NCBI RefSeq assembly: GCF_031377265.1
Contig: NZ_JANMET010000197.1
Location: 1-12,210, forward strand
From: JAUYQR01 sp031377265
Lineage (GTDB): Bacteria; Pseudomonadota; Alphaproteobacteria; Rhodobacterales; Rhodobacteraceae
Length of the DNA: 12,210 bases
Direction of reading: 5' to 3'
The translations under genes were made by a program, and so were the position numbers. The notes under the pieces were generated by a model. It had not been told where the DNA came from, ran no database searches, and saw only the letters and a program-made list of their open reading frames with translations. Every line of letters starts with the position of its first letter. Position 1 is the stretch's first letter. Positions 6,001 through 12,210 of the stretch are shown one piece after another.

Positions 6001-7193
6001 GTCACCTTTGCGCGTTTCTTGAACTCGGGCCGGTCCCAGGTTCCGTAATCCATGATCTTTGCAAGCGTGTTCACTGCGCGGGCCACGTCATCTTCGTCGA
6101 TGAACAGCGGCGTGAAGCCAAAGCGCAGGATGTCAGGGGCGCGGAAGTCGCCGATCACGCCCTCGGCGATCAGGTTTTGCATGATGGCATAGCCTTCGGC
6201 GTGGCGAAAGCTGACCTGGCTGCCGCGCATCAGGTGCGAGCGGGGGGTGGCAAGGGCCAGGCCCGGAATGCGGCTTTCCACGCCTTTGATGAACTGGTCC
6301 TGCAGGCGAAGGGATTTGGCGCGCAGGTCGTTCAGATCAACCTGGTCCCAGACATCAAGGGCTGCTTCTAGTGCGGCAAGTTGCAGCACCGGCGGGGTGC
6401 CGACGCGCATCCGTTCGATCCCCGCACCGGGGCGGTAGGCGAGATCGAAAGCGAAGGGCGCTTCGTGGCCGAGCCAGCCAGACAGCGCGGGGCGGGCGGT
6501 TTCAGCGTGCTGGGGGGCCACGTAGATAAAGGCCGGGCCGCCGGGGCCGGAGTTCAGGTATTTGTAAGTGCAGCCAACGGCAAAGTCGGCCTTTGCACCG
6601 GCAAGGTCCACGGGGAAAGCGCCCGCGCTGTGAGCGAGGTCCCAGACGGTCAGCGCGCCCATTTCATGTGCGCGTTTCGTGATGTCAGCCATGTCGTGAC
6701 GGCGGCCGGTGCGGTAGTCCACCTCGGTGATCAGGGTCACGGCGACGGTGGTGTCGATGGCGGACATCACCTCTTCAGGGGCGACTGTCTTCAGCGTATA
6801 GCGCCCGCCAAGGGTGCGGCAAAGGCCCTCGGCCATGTACAGATCGGAGGGGAAGTTGCCGGTGTCTGACAGGATCACGCGGCGGTCGGGGGACATCTCC
6901 AGCGCCGAAGCGAGGGCCTGGTAAACCTTGATCGACAGGGTGTCGCCCATCACCACGCTGCCGGGGGCCGCACCGATCAGCCGGGCGATGCGGTCGCCGA
7001 CGCGGCCGGGCTGATCCATCCAGCCGGCCTTGTTCCAGCCGGTGATCAAGAGATCGCCCCATTCGCGTTCAATCACCTTCGCCACCCTAGCGGCAGCGGT
7101 TTTTACCAACGGCCCCAGTGAGTTGCCGTCAAGATAGACCACCCCTTCGGGCAACTGGAACAGGCGTTTGGTGGCGGCAAAATCAGTGGACAT
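5997..7193 (-). CDS. kynU: Kynureninase
   Basis: The product is a PLP-dependent cytoplasmic hydrolase splitting L-kynurenine to anthranilate and L-alanine (or 3-hydroxykynurenine to 3-hydroxyanthranilate). Its 398 residues fit bacterial kynureninases. Visible landmarks: 'VYLDGNSLGPL' (19-29) at the N-terminus, 'SDTGNFPSDLYM' (109-120), the PLP-contacting 'VWDLAHSAGAFPVDL' (183-197) with D185 and H188, and the Schiff-base lysine K211 in 'GCTYKYLNSGPGGPAF'. The late 'SHLMRGSQVSFRH' region is also typical. The start at 7193 has an AGAAGGA site upstream. It is the first gene of the minus-strand cluster, followed with a 4-base overlap by the Rid-family gene, and is read away from an AraC-family regulator. 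Confidence 0.96.
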   Translation of the reverse strand: MSTDFAATKRLFQLPEGVVYLDGNSLGPLVKTAAARVAKVIEREWGDLLITGWNKAGWMDQPGRVGDRIARLIGAAPGSVVMGDTLSIKVYQALASALEMSPDRRVILSDTGNFPSDLYMAEGLCRTLGGRYTLKTVAPEEVMSAIDTTVAVTLITEVDYRTGRRHDMADITKRAHEMGALTVWDLAHSAGAFPVDLAGAKADFAVGCTYKYLNSGPGGPAFIYVAPQHAETARPALSGWLGHEAPFAFDLAYRPGAGIERMRVGTPPVLQLAALEAALDVWDQVDLNDLRAKSLRLQDQFIKGVESRIPGLALATPRSHLMRGSQVSFRHAEGYAIMQNLIAEGVIGDFRAPDILRFGFTPLFIDEDDVARAVNTLAKIMDYGTWDRPEFKKRAKVT

Positions 7194-7218
7194 CGGGGCA
7201 TCCTTCTGGGTTGCAAAG

Positions 7219-7247
7219 GTTATGGCGGCGGGGCGCTATAATTTCAA
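7219..7247 (-). promoter_or_regulatory. Candidate promoter of the kyn cluster (kynU)
   Basis: On the minus strand TTGAAA (7247-7242) and CATAAC (7224-7219) are separated by exactly 17 bases, giving 5 of 6 and 4 of 6 consensus matches. The transcript would start near 7212, about 18 bases before the kynU ATG. The -35 hexamer lies inside the 16-bp palindrome 7241-7256, so a protein bound there would touch the promoter directly. Confidence 0.5.
7237..7242 (+). promoter_or_regulatory. Consensus -10 element for the divergent AraC-family gene
   Basis: TATAAT, a perfect -10 hexamer, reads on the plus strand ahead of the regulator. The only -35-like sequence is TTGCAA at 7211-7216, 20 bases away, which is longer than ideal, so activator help or a weak promoter is possible. 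It overlaps the first two bases of the palindrome at 7241-7256. Confidence 0.4.
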
Positions 7248-7256
7248 GCTTGAAAT
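7241..7256. promoter_or_regulatory. Perfect 16-bp palindrome, candidate operator between kynU and the AraC-family gene
   Basis: ATTTCAAGCTTGAAAT is an exact inverted repeat with no spacer, AT-rich in a GC-rich setting. It covers the -35 of the kynU promoter on one strand and abuts the -10 of the regulator promoter on the other. A dimeric regulator is the natural ligand. AraC-family proteins more often bind direct repeats, while Lrp- and MarR-type proteins favour palindromes, so the binding partner is open. Confidence 0.55.
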
Positions 7257-7300
7257 GATTGCCGGTTGCGCGTGGCAAGGCGTTTTGCGAGGCTGGTGAC

Positions 7301-8089
7301 ATGCAGCATGTGGCCAACCTTGGCGTCGCCGATCCGGCCCGGGCGGACCCGTTCGCGCCGGGAGTGGTGCTGCTGCGTCAGGCGGTGCGGGCGCAGTTTC
7401 GCGCGGTGATTGGCGAAGTGCCAGTGATCCTGCGGGTCGAGAGCGGGCGCAAGGTCTTGCTCGGGGCAATAGAGGCGCAGGTGCCGGAAGGCGCGCTGGC
7501 GTTGATGCCTGCGGGCCAACCGATGGATGTTGAGAACCATCCGGGGGCGGGGGGGCTGTACCGGGCGACAGGGATCATGGTGGCAGATGCGCTGGCCTGC
7601 CCGAGAGGGACCAGCGCTGCGCCGTGGAGCAACGATCCGAGGGCGCTGGCGGCGTTCGAGCGGGCGTTGGCGGCACAACGAAGCCCGGGCGTTCCGCAAT
7701 CCTTGCGGGATCATGCGGTGCTGGAGGTGCTGTTGTGGCTGGATGCGGCGGGCGTGCGGTTGCCACCCTTGGCACCGCCGGCATTGCCGGACCGGGTGCG
7801 CCAGATCACAGGCGCAGCGCTGGACCACGATTGGCGGGCGGCGGAAATCGCGGCTGTGCTGGCAATGAGCGAGGCCACCTTGCGGCGCAGGCTGGCGGGG
7901 TTTGGGGTGGGGCTTTCGGCACTGCTGGCGGATCAGCGGATGAACCGGGCGCTGGCGCTGTTGCAAGCGACGGACCTGCCGGTGGGCGTGATCGCGGGCG
8001 ATGTCGGCTATGCCTCGCCCTCGCGGTTTGCGGCGCGGTTCCGGGCGCGGTTTGGCGTGACGCCGGGGGCGATCCGGGGCCTAAGATGA
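7301..8089 (+). CDS. AraC family transcriptional regulator, candidate kyn cluster regulator
   Basis: The 262-residue product starts at ATG 7301, with GAGG at 7289-7292 as ribosome-binding site. A TTG at 7259 in the same frame would add 14 residues but would overlap the palindrome and is not favoured. The N-terminal half (about 1-150) reads as a cupin-like ligand domain with little residue conservation that can be judged by eye. The C-terminal part is the double helix-turn-helix of AraC/XylS proteins: first helix pair in 'WRAAEIAAVLAMSEATLRRR' (178-197), second in 'VIAGDVGYASPSRFAARF' (230-247) followed by 'RFGVTPGAIR', the family signature. It is transcribed away from kynU across a short shared promoter region, which suggests control of the kyn genes, with tryptophan or kynurenine as a reasonable but unproven effector. 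Known Pseudomonas kyn regulation uses an Lrp-type protein (KynR) instead. Confidence 0.9.
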   Translation: MQHVANLGVADPARADPFAPGVVLLRQAVRAQFRAVIGEVPVILRVESGRKVLLGAIEAQVPEGALALMPAGQPMDVENHPGAGGLYRATGIMVADALACPRGTSAAPWSNDPRALAAFERALAAQRSPGVPQSLRDHAVLEVLLWLDAAGVRLPPLAPPALPDRVRQITGAALDHDWRAAEIAAVLAMSEATLRRRLAGFGVGLSALLADQRMNRALALLQATDLPVGVIAGDVGYASPSRFAARFRARFGVTPGAIRGLR

Positions 8090-8138
8090 GCGGTGCGGGC
8101 GCAAGAATGATCGGCCCGGCACATGCGGGGCATTCCTG

Positions 8139-8166
8139 AAGGGTTAGGGTACCGACAGCAACCCTT
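8139..8166 (+). repeat. Inverted repeat in the leader of the PEBP-family gene
   Basis: AAGGGTT (8139-8145) and AACCCTT (8160-8166) can form a 7-bp stem with a 14-base loop. It ends one base before the AAGGAG ribosome-binding site at 8168-8173. No U-run follows, so it is not a typical intrinsic terminator for the upstream gene. It could influence ribosome access or be an operator half-site pair, or be chance. Confidence 0.35.
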
Positions 8167-8180
8167 GAAGGAGCCACCCG

Positions 8181-8720
8181 ATGATCCGCCCAACCTTTCT
8201 TGTCGCTTTGTTTGCCTGCGCGCCAATTGCCGCGATGGCAGACATGGTTCTGACCTCGCCCGACATGGCAGCGGGCGGTGTTTTGCCAGACGATCAGGTG
8301 TTCAACGCTTTTGGCTGCAGTGGCGGCAACCTTTCGCCCGCGCTGCAGTGGTCCGGCGCGCCGGAGGGCACCAAAAGCTATATCCTGACCGCCTATGACC
8401 CCGATGCGCCGACCGGTTCGGGGTGGTGGCACTGGACTGTCGCCAATATTCCGGCGGAGGTTACGGCCTTGGCCGAAGGCGCAAGTCCGGCCGGGATGCC
8501 GCAAGGTACGGTTGAGGGGCGGACCGATTTCGGCGCGTCTGGGTTTGGCGGGGCCTGCCCGCCTGAAGGTGCAGCGCCGCACCGCTATGTCTTTACGGTG
8601 TTTGCAATGCCGGAGGCTACGCTGCCACTTGACGGAGCGTCCTCGGGCGCGATGGTCGGGTTCTACGCCAATGCGATGGCGCTGCAGAAGGCCGAACTTA
8701 CCGTCACATACGGGCGCTGA
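8181..8720 (+). CDS. Exported YbhB/YbcL-type phosphatidylethanolamine-binding protein (PEBP) family protein
   Basis: The 179-residue product has a signal peptide ending in 'PIAAMA' (cleavage near 20/21), so it is probably periplasmic. Family landmarks are the 'FGCSGGNLSPALQWSGAP' stretch (44-61), the ligand-pocket 'DPDAPTGSGWWHW' (73-85), 'YGFxGxxPPxGxxHRY'-like 'GFGGACPPEGAAPHRYVF' (121-138), and a C-terminal 'MALQKAELTVTYGR'. PEBP proteins bind anionic lipid headgroups; bacterial YbhB/YbcL members are poorly characterised, and the name 'Raf kinase inhibitor-like' reflects only the fold. The ATG at 8181 is well supported by AAGGAG 7 bases upstream. It lies 91 bases after the AraC-family gene and 54 before the methyltransferase gene. 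No link to the kyn genes is evident. Confidence 0.9.
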   Translation: MIRPTFLVALFACAPIAAMADMVLTSPDMAAGGVLPDDQVFNAFGCSGGNLSPALQWSGAPEGTKSYILTAYDPDAPTGSGWWHWTVANIPAEVTALAEGASPAGMPQGTVEGRTDFGASGFGGACPPEGAAPHRYVFTVFAMPEATLPLDGASSGAMVGFYANAMALQKAELTVTYGR

Positions 8721-8774
8721 CTGCTTGCAGTTGCAGGCTTGAACCGTCTAGATCGGGCGCAGGGAGGATTCCTC

Positions 8775-9236
8775 ATGCGCCCGATTTTGTCTGCCATCGA
8801 TCTGCCGCCGGTTTGGCTGCTTGCGCATCTGGCGCTGGCCTGGGCGATCAGTTTTATCCCGCTGAAGCTGTTCGGGGCGGCGGGAGTGTGCTTTGGCAGC
8901 GTGCTCTTGGGTCTGGGCGTGACGCTGATGGCGGCGGCGATCTGGGCCATGTCGCGGGCGCGCACAACGGTGATTCCGCGACGCGATCCCGCCGCGTTGG
9001 TGACCAGCGGCGTGTTCGGCTATAGCCGCAACCCGATTTACCTTGCTGACACGATGATTCTGACCGGTGCGATCTTGTGGTGGGATGCGGCGCTGGCGCT
9101 GCCGTTGGTGGCGGTCTTTGCGTGGATCATTCAGACGCGTTTCATCAAGGACGAAGAGGCGCGCCTGACGGCCGGCTTCGGGCCGGAGTTTGATCTTTGG
9201 GCACAGCGCGTGCACCGCTGGTTCGGGCGCAAGTGA
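8775..9236 (+). CDS. Isoprenylcysteine carboxyl methyltransferase / PEMT-like integral membrane methyltransferase
   Basis: The 153-residue product has about four hydrophobic segments (roughly 11-30, 33-57, 88-104 and 106-121), so it sits in the inner membrane. The C-terminal half carries the S-adenosylmethionine-binding pattern of this superfamily: 'GYSRNPIYLA' (82-91, the R-x-P-x-Y signature), then 'IKDEEARLTAGFGPEFDLW' (124-142) and a closing 'VHRWFG'. Bacterial members methylate unknown small hydrophobic or lipid substrates; none can be named here. The ATG at 8775 is chosen because AGGGAGGA lies at 8761-8768. A TTG at 8739 in frame would add 12 residues and bury the ribosome-binding site inside the gene. 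It shares direction with the PEBP-family gene and may be cotranscribed with it. Confidence 0.87.
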   Translation: MRPILSAIDLPPVWLLAHLALAWAISFIPLKLFGAAGVCFGSVLLGLGVTLMAAAIWAMSRARTTVIPRRDPAALVTSGVFGYSRNPIYLADTMILTGAILWWDAALALPLVAVFAWIIQTRFIKDEEARLTAGFGPEFDLWAQRVHRWFGRK

Positions 9237-9292
9237 CCGACCTGCGCGCAGCACATATGTAGGGTTTGAAATATTGTTGCGCGGTGTTAAGT

Positions 9293-9308
9293 CGAAACAA
9301 CGGTTTCG
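9293..9308 (+). repeat. Short inverted repeat in the pntA leader
   Basis: CGAAAC (9293-9298) and GTTTCG (9303-9308) form a 6-bp stem with a 4-base AACG loop, about 30 bases before the pntA start. It lies in a 102-base AT-richer gap (9237-9338) that probably holds the pnt promoter. TTGAAA at 9266-9271 is a possible -35, but no convincing -10 is found at normal spacing. Confidence 0.3.
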
Positions 9309-9338
9309 GAAGCGTGGCAAGCAGAGCGGGGAAGCACA

Positions 9339-10910
9339 GTGAAGATCGGGGCGCTGAAAGAGATTTTCGCGGGCGAGAACCGGGTGGCGATGACCCCCGA
9401 TTCCGCAACGCAATTGATGAAGCTGGGGCATGCGTGCTGCATCGAGACCGGGGCGGGCATGGCTGCCGGGTTTTCTGATGCGCTGTATGCGGCGGCGGGG
9501 GTGGTGGTGCTGCCTTCGGCAAAGGCGCTGATTGCCGATGCGGATGTGATCGTGAAGGTGCGGGGCCCGGAAGCTGCCGAATTGGCGACCCTGAAGGATG
9601 GCCGGACGCTGATCAGCTTTTTCTGGCCCGCGCAGAACCCCGACCTGCTGGCGGCGGCTGCAGCAAAGAACCTGACCGTGGTCGCCATGGACATGGTGCC
9701 GCGGATCAGCCGGGCGCAGAAGATGGACGCGCTGTCTTCGATGGCCAATATCGCGGGCTATCGTGCGGTGATCGAGGCCGGGTCGAACTTTGGCCGGTTC
9801 TTCACCGGGCAGGTGACGGCTGCAGGTAAAGTGCCGCCCGCCAAAGTGCTTATCGTGGGCGCTGGCGTCGCCGGATTGGCGGCGATTGGAACCGCGACGT
9901 CGCTGGGTGCGATTGTCTATGCGTTTGATGTGCGCCCGGAAGTGTCGGAACAGATCGAAAGCATGGGCGCAAGCTTTGTGTTCCTCGAGTTTGACGACAA
10001 ACAGGATGGCGCTGCGACCGGTGGTTACGCCGCCCCGTCATCGCCCGAATTCCGCGAAGCGCAACTGGCGAAGTTCGGCGAACTGGCGCCTGAGATGGAC
10101 ATCGTGATCACCACGGCGCTGATCCCGGGGCGACCTGCGCCAAAGCTGTGGCTGGCCGATATGGTGGCGGCGATGAAGCCCGGATCGGTGGTGGTTGACC
10201 TTGCCGCGGAACGTGGCGGCAACTGCGATCTGACGGTGATGGATCAGAAGATTGTCAGCGACAATGGCGTGACCGTGGTTGGCTATACCGATTTCCCAAG
10301 TCGGATGGCCGCGCAGGCTAGTACGCTTTATTCGACCAATATCAGGCACATGCTGACCGATCTTACACCAAAGAAAGACGGTGTGATCGCCCACAACATG
10401 GAAGATGACGTGATCCGTGGCGCGACGGCTGCACATATGGGGGCGGTGACGTATCCACCACCACCGCCAAAGATTGCGGCGATTGCGGCGGCCAAACCGA
10501 AAGAAAAGGCGCGCGAACTGACCCCGGTGGAGAAGCGCGCCAAGGAGGTTGCGGCCTTCAAGGCGCAGACCCGCAATCAGGTGGGTATCCTTGTGGTGGG
10601 TGGCGCACTGATGCTGTTGATGGGGACTTACGCGCCCGCCGCGTTCATGAGCCACTTCATCGTTTTTGCGCTGGCCTGCTTCATCGGGTTTTCGGTGATC
10701 TGGAACGTGAGCCACAGCCTGCACACGCCGCTGATGGCGGTGACCAACGCGATTTCCGGCATCGTGATCCTTGGGGCGCTGCTGCAGATCGGGTCGGGCA
10801 ACTGGCTGGTGGTGATCCTTGCTGCCGCATCGGTGCTGATCGCCAGCATCAACATCGTGGGGGGCTTTCTGGTAACACGCCGGATGCTCGCCATGTTCCA
10901 GAAGTCGTGA
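9339..10910 (+). CDS. pntA: Proton-translocating NAD(P) transhydrogenase subunit alpha
   Basis: The product transfers hydride between NADH and NADP+ at the inner membrane using the proton gradient, the main role being NADPH supply. Its 523 residues contain domain I (about 1-370, cytoplasmic, NAD(H)-binding) with 'RISRAQKMDALSSMANIAGY' (122-141), Rossmann 'GAGVAGL' (174-180), 'AFDVRP' (195-200), and 'VGYTDFPSRMA' (314-324). A charged, Pro-rich linker follows ('TYPPPPPK' at 371-378 to about 413), then four membrane helices (about 415-512). This is the fused form, as in E. coli PntA (510 residues), not the three-subunit split form. The start is GTG 9339 with GGGGAAG a few bases upstream; no nearer ATG fits the conserved 'KIGALKEI' opening. 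pntB follows after 10 bases, so the two form an operon. Confidence 0.96.
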   Translation: MKIGALKEIFAGENRVAMTPDSATQLMKLGHACCIETGAGMAAGFSDALYAAAGVVVLPSAKALIADADVIVKVRGPEAAELATLKDGRTLISFFWPAQNPDLLAAAAAKNLTVVAMDMVPRISRAQKMDALSSMANIAGYRAVIEAGSNFGRFFTGQVTAAGKVPPAKVLIVGAGVAGLAAIGTATSLGAIVYAFDVRPEVSEQIESMGASFVFLEFDDKQDGAATGGYAAPSSPEFREAQLAKFGELAPEMDIVITTALIPGRPAPKLWLADMVAAMKPGSVVVDLAAERGGNCDLTVMDQKIVSDNGVTVVGYTDFPSRMAAQASTLYSTNIRHMLTDLTPKKDGVIAHNMEDDVIRGATAAHMGAVTYPPPPPKIAAIAAAKPKEKARELTPVEKRAKEVAAFKAQTRNQVGILVVGGALMLLMGTYAPAAFMSHFIVFALACFIGFSVIWNVSHSLHTPLMAVTNAISGIVILGALLQIGSGNWLVVILAAASVLIASINIVGGFLVTRRMLAMFQKS

Positions 10911-10920
10911 GGGGGCTGCC

Positions 10921-12210
10921 ATGAGTTTGGGAATCGTTTCGGCTGCGGGGATCGCGGCGGCAGTTCTGTTCATCCTGTCACTTGGCGGCTTGTCGGGCCA
11001 GGAAAGCGCCAAGCGCGCGGTCTGGTATGGCATTGCGGGCATGGCGTTGGCTGTGGTGGCGACGGTGCTCAGCCCGGATGTGAGCAACCTTTGGGTGGTT
11101 CTGCCGATGATCGCCATCGGGTCGGTCGCGGGCTGGTATGTGGCGGGCAAGGTACAGATGACGGAAATGCCGCAACTGGTGGCGGCGCTGCATTCGTTTG
11201 TCGGCCTGGCGGCGGTGTTCATCGGGTTCAACGCCGATCTGGAACTTGGCCGGGTGACGGCGATGGATGCGACGGCGCGTGACGCGCTGACCGGTTTTGC
11301 CGGGGTTCTGGCACACAAAACCGGGGTGGAGATCGCCATTCTAAAGGTAGAGGTGTTTCTGGGCGTGTTCATTGGTGCTGTGACCTTTACCGGATCGGTG
11401 ATTGCCTTTGGCAAGCTGGCCGGGAAGGTGGATGGCAAGGCGAAAAAGCTGCCGGGTGGGCATCTGCTGAATGCCGGGGCGGCGATTGGCTGTGTGGTTT
11501 TGCTGGTGCTTTACACGCAGGGCGCGGGCATCTGGGCGCTGGCGCTGATGACGCTGCTGGCGTTCTTCATCGGCTATCATCTGATCATGGGGATCGGCGG
11601 CGCCGACATGCCGGTCGTGGTGTCGATGCTGAACAGCTATTCGGGCTGGGCGGCGGCGGCGATCGGTTTCACGCTGGGCAATGATCTGCTGATCGTTACC
11701 GGGGCGCTGGTCGGTTCGTCGGGCGCGATCCTGAGTTACATCATGTGCAAGGCGATGAACCGGTCGTTCATCAGCGTGATCCTTGGTGGATTTGGCACCA
11801 CCACGGGCCCGGCAATGGAAATTGCCGGTGAGCAGATTGCAATTGACGCGGAAGGCGTGGCTGCGGCGCTGAACGATGCCGACAGCATCATCATCATCCC
11901 GGGTTATGGGATGGCGGTGGCGCAGGCGCAGCAATCGGTGAGCGAGCTGACCCGCAAGCTCAGGGCCGCCGGCAAGACGGTGCGCTTTGCCATCCATCCG
12001 GTCGCGGGGCGGTTGCCAGGGCACATGAACGTGCTCTTGGCCGAGGCGAAGGTACCTTACGACATCGTGCTGGAAATGGACGAGATCAACGAGGATTTCC
12101 CTAGTACCGACGTGGCCATCGTGATCGGCAGCAATGACATCGTGAACCCGGCGGCGCAGGAAGACCCGAACAGCCCGATTGCGGGAATGCCGGTGCTGGA
12201 ATGCTGGAAG
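10921..12210 (+). CDS. pntB: NAD(P) transhydrogenase subunit beta, 3' end cut by window
   Basis: The product is the membrane and NADP(H)-binding partner of PntA. The 430 codons present are open to the last base. By comparison with E. coli PntB, about 45 C-terminal residues lie beyond the window. The start ATG follows an AGGGGG site. The membrane domain (about 1-280) has many helices and keeps H91 of 'ALHSFVGLAAVFIGF', the residue implicated in proton translocation, plus 'GGADMPVVVSMLNSYSGWAA' (227-246) and 'TGALVGSSGAILSYIMCKAM' (260-279). Domain III has 'PGYGMAVAQAQ' (327-337), 'IHPVAGRLPGHMNVLLAEA' (358-376) and 'GSNDIVNPAA' (403-412), the NADP(H) site. The loop at about 105-140 is longer than in E. 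coli. The sequence is otherwise ordinary and clearly functional. Confidence 0.96.
   Translation, partial: MSLGIVSAAGIAAAVLFILSLGGLSGQESAKRAVWYGIAGMALAVVATVLSPDVSNLWVVLPMIAIGSVAGWYVAGKVQMTEMPQLVAALHSFVGLAAVFIGFNADLELGRVTAMDATARDALTGFAGVLAHKTGVEIAILKVEVFLGVFIGAVTFTGSVIAFGKLAGKVDGKAKKLPGGHLLNAGAAIGCVVLLVLYTQGAGIWALALMTLLAFFIGYHLIMGIGGADMPVVVSMLNSYSGWAAAAIGFTLGNDLLIVTGALVGSSGAILSYIMCKAMNRSFISVILGGFGTTTGPAMEIAGEQIAIDAEGVAAALNDADSIIIIPGYGMAVAQAQQSVSELTRKLRAAGKTVRFAIHPVAGRLPGHMNVLLAEAKVPYDIVLEMDEINEDFPSTDVAIVIGSNDIVNPAAQEDPNSPIAGMPVLECWK

Noticed and set aside
7259..7300. TTG start for the AraC-family gene at 7259
   Set aside because: It would begin 2 bases after the palindrome, within the probable transcript start region, with no ribosome-binding site; ATG 7301 has GAGG at good spacing.
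9237..9338. Confident sigma70 promoter for pntAB
   Set aside because: TTGAAA at 9266-9271 is present but no acceptable -10 hexamer lies 16-18 bases downstream, so only a weak mention is made.
10038..11438. 466-codon minus-strand open frame opposite pntA/pntB
   Set aside because: Antisense to unmistakable transhydrogenase genes and rich in His/Arg, as expected from reverse-complement codon bias.

Overview
The window looks like chromosomal DNA of an alphaproteobacterium, most likely of the Rhodobacteraceae/Rhodobacterales. This is inferred from the high GC, the overall look of the proteins, and a two-subunit transhydrogenase in which PntA carries its own membrane segments. No rRNA, tRNA, insertion sequence, phage gene or CRISPR array is visible. 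Genes are dense, with intergenic gaps under about 140 bases.

Layout, left to right. (1) 1-652 (+): the 3' half of a MATE efflux transporter. (2) 685-1367 (+): a cupin-type D-lyxose isomerase whose conserved N-terminus (685-732) lies in a different frame from the rest (729-1367), as if one G had been lost near 718-723. (3) 1395-2764 (-): a two-gene unit of a periplasmic L,D-transpeptidase lipoprotein followed, with a TAATG stop/start overlap, by a small HIRAN-domain protein of clearly lower GC. (4) 2897-7193 (-): a tryptophan-catabolism cluster transcribed in the order kynU (kynureninase), a RidA-family protein lacking the usual catalytic Arg, a GNAT acetyltransferase, a secreted GH5-like glycoside hydrolase, and kynA (tryptophan 2,3-dioxygenase). 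The first four are tightly packed; kynA follows after 133 bases. (5) 7301-8089 (+): an AraC-family regulator divergent from kynU. The shared region holds a perfect 16-bp palindrome overlapping plausible promoter elements for both directions. (6) 8181-9236 (+): an exported PEBP/YbhB-type protein and an ICMT/PEMT-like membrane methyltransferase. (7) 9339-12210 (+): pntA and pntB, the proton-translocating NAD(P) transhydrogenase, with pntB cut by the window end.

How they work together: KynA opens the indole ring of tryptophan to N-formylkynurenine and KynU cleaves kynurenine to anthranilate plus alanine. The intermediate step, kynurenine formamidase (KynB), is not encoded here. The unusual part of the window is the cargo inside the kyn cluster (RidA-like, GNAT and GH5-like genes) and the candidate AraC/palindrome switch at its head. 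The other genes are ordinary housekeeping or accessory functions. No clearly new multi-gene defence or mobile system is visible.
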